The translations under genes were made by a program, and so were the position numbers. Under the pieces are notes generated by a model. That model saw nothing but the letters and a program-made list of their open reading frames with translations. It was not told the origin of the DNA and ran no database searches. A DNA stretch of 64,000 nucleotides from an uncultured Agathobacter sp. Its GTDB lineage: Bacteria > Bacillota > Clostridia > Lachnospirales > Lachnospiraceae. The stretch covers positions 1 through 64,000 of the forward strand of contig CAKRDT010000001.1 of assembly GCA_934316545.1 (NCBI GenBank). The letters run 5' to 3'. Position 1 is the stretch's first letter, and every line of letters begins with the position of its first letter. Of the stretch, positions 62,728 to 64,000 are shown piece by piece.

Positions 62728-63138
62728 ATGAAATCCACAGATGAATTATTAAGACAAATAAAAGAACTTAACATTGATGAATTTAGAAAAGAAGAAAGTT
62801 TTGACAAGATCGGAATCGGTGAATATCTCAGTCAGCTTCTTGATACACATAATCTGCAGCCGAAAGATATCATTATCAATCTGAACATGGATCGTTCCTA
62901 CACCTATCAGATTTTAAGCGGGCGGCGCAATCCGACGCGCAATTTTCTGCTTCGAATCGCAATCTTTTTAAAACTTCCTTTGGATGAAACACAGAGAATG
63001 CTTTCCATTGCGCAACGCGCACAACTCTATCCCAGAAACCGTTTCGATGCAGCGATCATTTTTGCTTTGGAACATGAGATGACTTTAGAAGAAACGAATG
63101 CGCTTCTCGAAGAGATTGGCGAAGAATTGCTCAATTAA
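62728..63138 (+). CDS. XRE-type helix-turn-helix regulator
   Basis: The 136-residue protein has an XRE-like DNA-binding domain at about 35-90 (KDIIINLNMDRSYTYQILSG, then RRNPTRNFLLRIAIFLKLPL). A conserved-looking C-terminal half follows (RAQLYPRNRFDAAIIFALEH and LEETNALLEEIGEELL) that may bind a partner or signal. I have seen similar small HTH proteins near Ser/Thr kinases in Lachnospiraceae. It lies 119 bp after the kinase gene; the gap holds the short inverted repeat AATTAT ... ATAATT but no clear promoter. Targets are unknown. Confidence 0.8.
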   Translation: MKSTDELLRQIKELNIDEFRKEESFDKIGIGEYLSQLLDTHNLQPKDIIINLNMDRSYTYQILSGRRNPTRNFLLRIAIFLKLPLDETQRMLSIAQRAQLYPRNRFDAAIIFALEHEMTLEETNALLEEIGEELLN

Positions 63139-63178
63139 ACAGGACAGTCACTTTTTATATGTATCCCTTAACGCACAC

Positions 63179-63220
63179 AAAAGGCAGGTCAACACACATG
63201 ACCCGCCTTTTTGTTTTTGA
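63179..63220. terminator. bidirectional terminator between the XRE and surface-protein genes
   Basis: AAAAGGC-A-GGTCA, a 7-base loop and TGACC-C-GCCTTTTT form a stem with one mismatch. Plus transcripts run into TTTTTGTTTTTG and minus transcripts into TTTTGTG. It lies between the two converging genes. Confidence 0.8.
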
Positions 63221-63231
63221 TTGATTTTATG

Positions 63232-64000
63232 CTATTTTACTGTTACCTTTGTTTTTATCACTTTCTTTGTTCCGTCATTCAACACAACCGTGATTTCAAT
63301 AACGGCGGCTCCCTTTTTCTTTCCGGTTGCCTTTCCATTCTTAGTTATGGTTACAACCGATTTCTTTGTTGAGCGATATGTGATTTTTGCAACATTTGCC
63401 TTATCCAGCTTCTTGCTAAGCGAAATGGCTGCCTTTTTGCCTTTTTTGATCGTCACGGATTTTTTTGCCGGTTTTACCGTCGCAAGGATCTGCTTGCACA
63501 AGGTCTTCATCTGGGTTTCGTTCAGAAGCTGATACTCACCCTTTGGAGCCCGAATGGTAAAGTTTCCGTTTGTGTCAACCTTTGTCGTCTTTGCAACGAG
63601 TATCTGCTTACCATCCTTAATTTCAACAAGGGTAAGTTTCCTGCCTGCCTCAAGGTTTTTCGCATCTGTTTCAACCGTATACAAAGTATTACCCTTATCA
63701 TCCCTTACGGTCTGTTTTATCGTAACATCCTTTGTTCCTGCCGCCTGAATCATCTGTTCTGCGGCGTCCGCATTAAGCGTTGTCTTTGCCTTACCGTTCT
63801 TTCCTGCAGCGGCAACCGCTTCTATCTCGGCTTTTGCTTCTGTTACTTCGCCTGCCGCATCCTTCTTCACAACCATATTTATCGTTGTATTTGTTGCCGC
63901 ATCCTTGATTTCAATCGTAGTAGTCACAGATGCAACTGTTCCATCTGCGTTCCTGATCGTTGTGGTCTCTGATTTCACTTCATTTCCCTGATCGTTTTTC
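63232..64000 (-). CDS. surface protein with Ig-like (Big_2-type) C-terminus, partial
   Basis: The frame is open past the right edge of the window, so the N-terminus is missing; about 256 residues are visible. The first 150 are Thr/Ala/Lys-rich beta-type sequence. The last 80 resemble a bacterial Ig-like group 2 domain: KKSVTIKKGKKAAISLSKKL, ITYRSTKKSVVTITKNGKAT, and a strand ending KTKVTVK. Such domains occur in adhesins and wall-bound enzymes. No LPxTG motif is present at the end. A bidirectional terminator follows. Confidence 0.75.
   Translation of the reverse strand, partial: KNDQGNEVKSETTTIRNADGTVASVTTTIEIKDAATNTTINMVVKKDAAGEVTEAKAEIEAVAAAGKNGKAKTTLNADAAEQMIQAAGTKDVTIKQTVRDDKGNTLYTVETDAKNLEAGRKLTLVEIKDGKQILVAKTTKVDTNGNFTIRAPKGEYQLLNETQMKTLCKQILATVKPAKKSVTIKKGKKAAISLSKKLDKANVAKITYRSTKKSVVTITKNGKATGKKKGAAVIEITVVLNDGTKKVIKTKVTVK

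Overview
The window reads as a chromosomal segment of a motile, low-to-mid-GC Gram-positive bacterium of the class Clostridia, most likely family Lachnospiraceae (Roseburia/Agathobacter-like). The placement is inferred from gene content: PolC-type polymerase, CodY, a peritrichous-type fla/che operon with FliY, CheC, CheD and FlhF/FlhG, a SigK-like sporulation sigma factor, DUF6115, DUF5662 and DUF1292 proteins. Nearly all genes lie on the minus strand, so operons read from high to low coordinates. No rRNA, tRNA, CRISPR array, insertion sequence or prophage was seen.

Layout, right to left. 63232-64000 is the visible end of a repetitive surface protein with an Ig-like C-terminus. 61022-63138 (plus strand) is a two-gene module: a one-pass membrane Ser/Thr kinase and a small XRE-type regulator. 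57379-60786 holds gltX and a PcrA/UvrD-type helicase. 56980-57303 (plus strand) is a YrzB-like DUF1292 protein. 53570-56805 holds a GH13-family protein whose catalytic residues look lost, a DUF5662 protein and a SigK-like sigma factor. 47873-53468 holds comM, dprA, topA and codY.

15658-47698 is one long flagellar and chemotaxis cluster: flgB, flgC, fliE-fliF-fliG-fliH-fliI-fliJ, a YlxF/MotE-like gene, fliK, flgD, a TIGR02530-type gene and flgE. A terminator and a new sigma-A promoter follow, then motA-motB-fliL-fliM-fliY-fliO-fliP-fliQ-fliR-flhB-flhA-flhF-flhG, a PilZ protein, cheB-cheA-cheW-cheC-cheD, sigma-28, a SwrB-like DUF6115 protein and an MltG-domain protein. A terminator with the rpsB promoter embedded in it separates this from rpsB-tsf. 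A deacetylase-like protein, a bactofilin, pyrH, frr, uppS, cdsA, dxr, rseP, ispG and polC follow. The order dprA-topA-codY-flgB ... sigD-swrB-rpsB-tsf-pyrH-frr-uppS-cdsA-dxr-rseP-polC matches the arrangement known from Bacillus subtilis, apart from local insertions and losses. The left end (1-610) holds a 52-bp tandem repeat array with a three-unit higher-order pattern, then AT-rich DNA.

The points most worth a second look are the catalytically degenerate GH13 and deacetylase proteins, the kinase/XRE module, the nested rpsB promoter and terminator, a CodY-box-like site inside the codY promoter, a palindrome filling the gltX promoter spacer, the higher-order 52-bp repeat array, and the absence of flbD/swrD and cheY at their usual places. 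Functional names come from recognisable family motifs and gene order read by eye; no database search was run.
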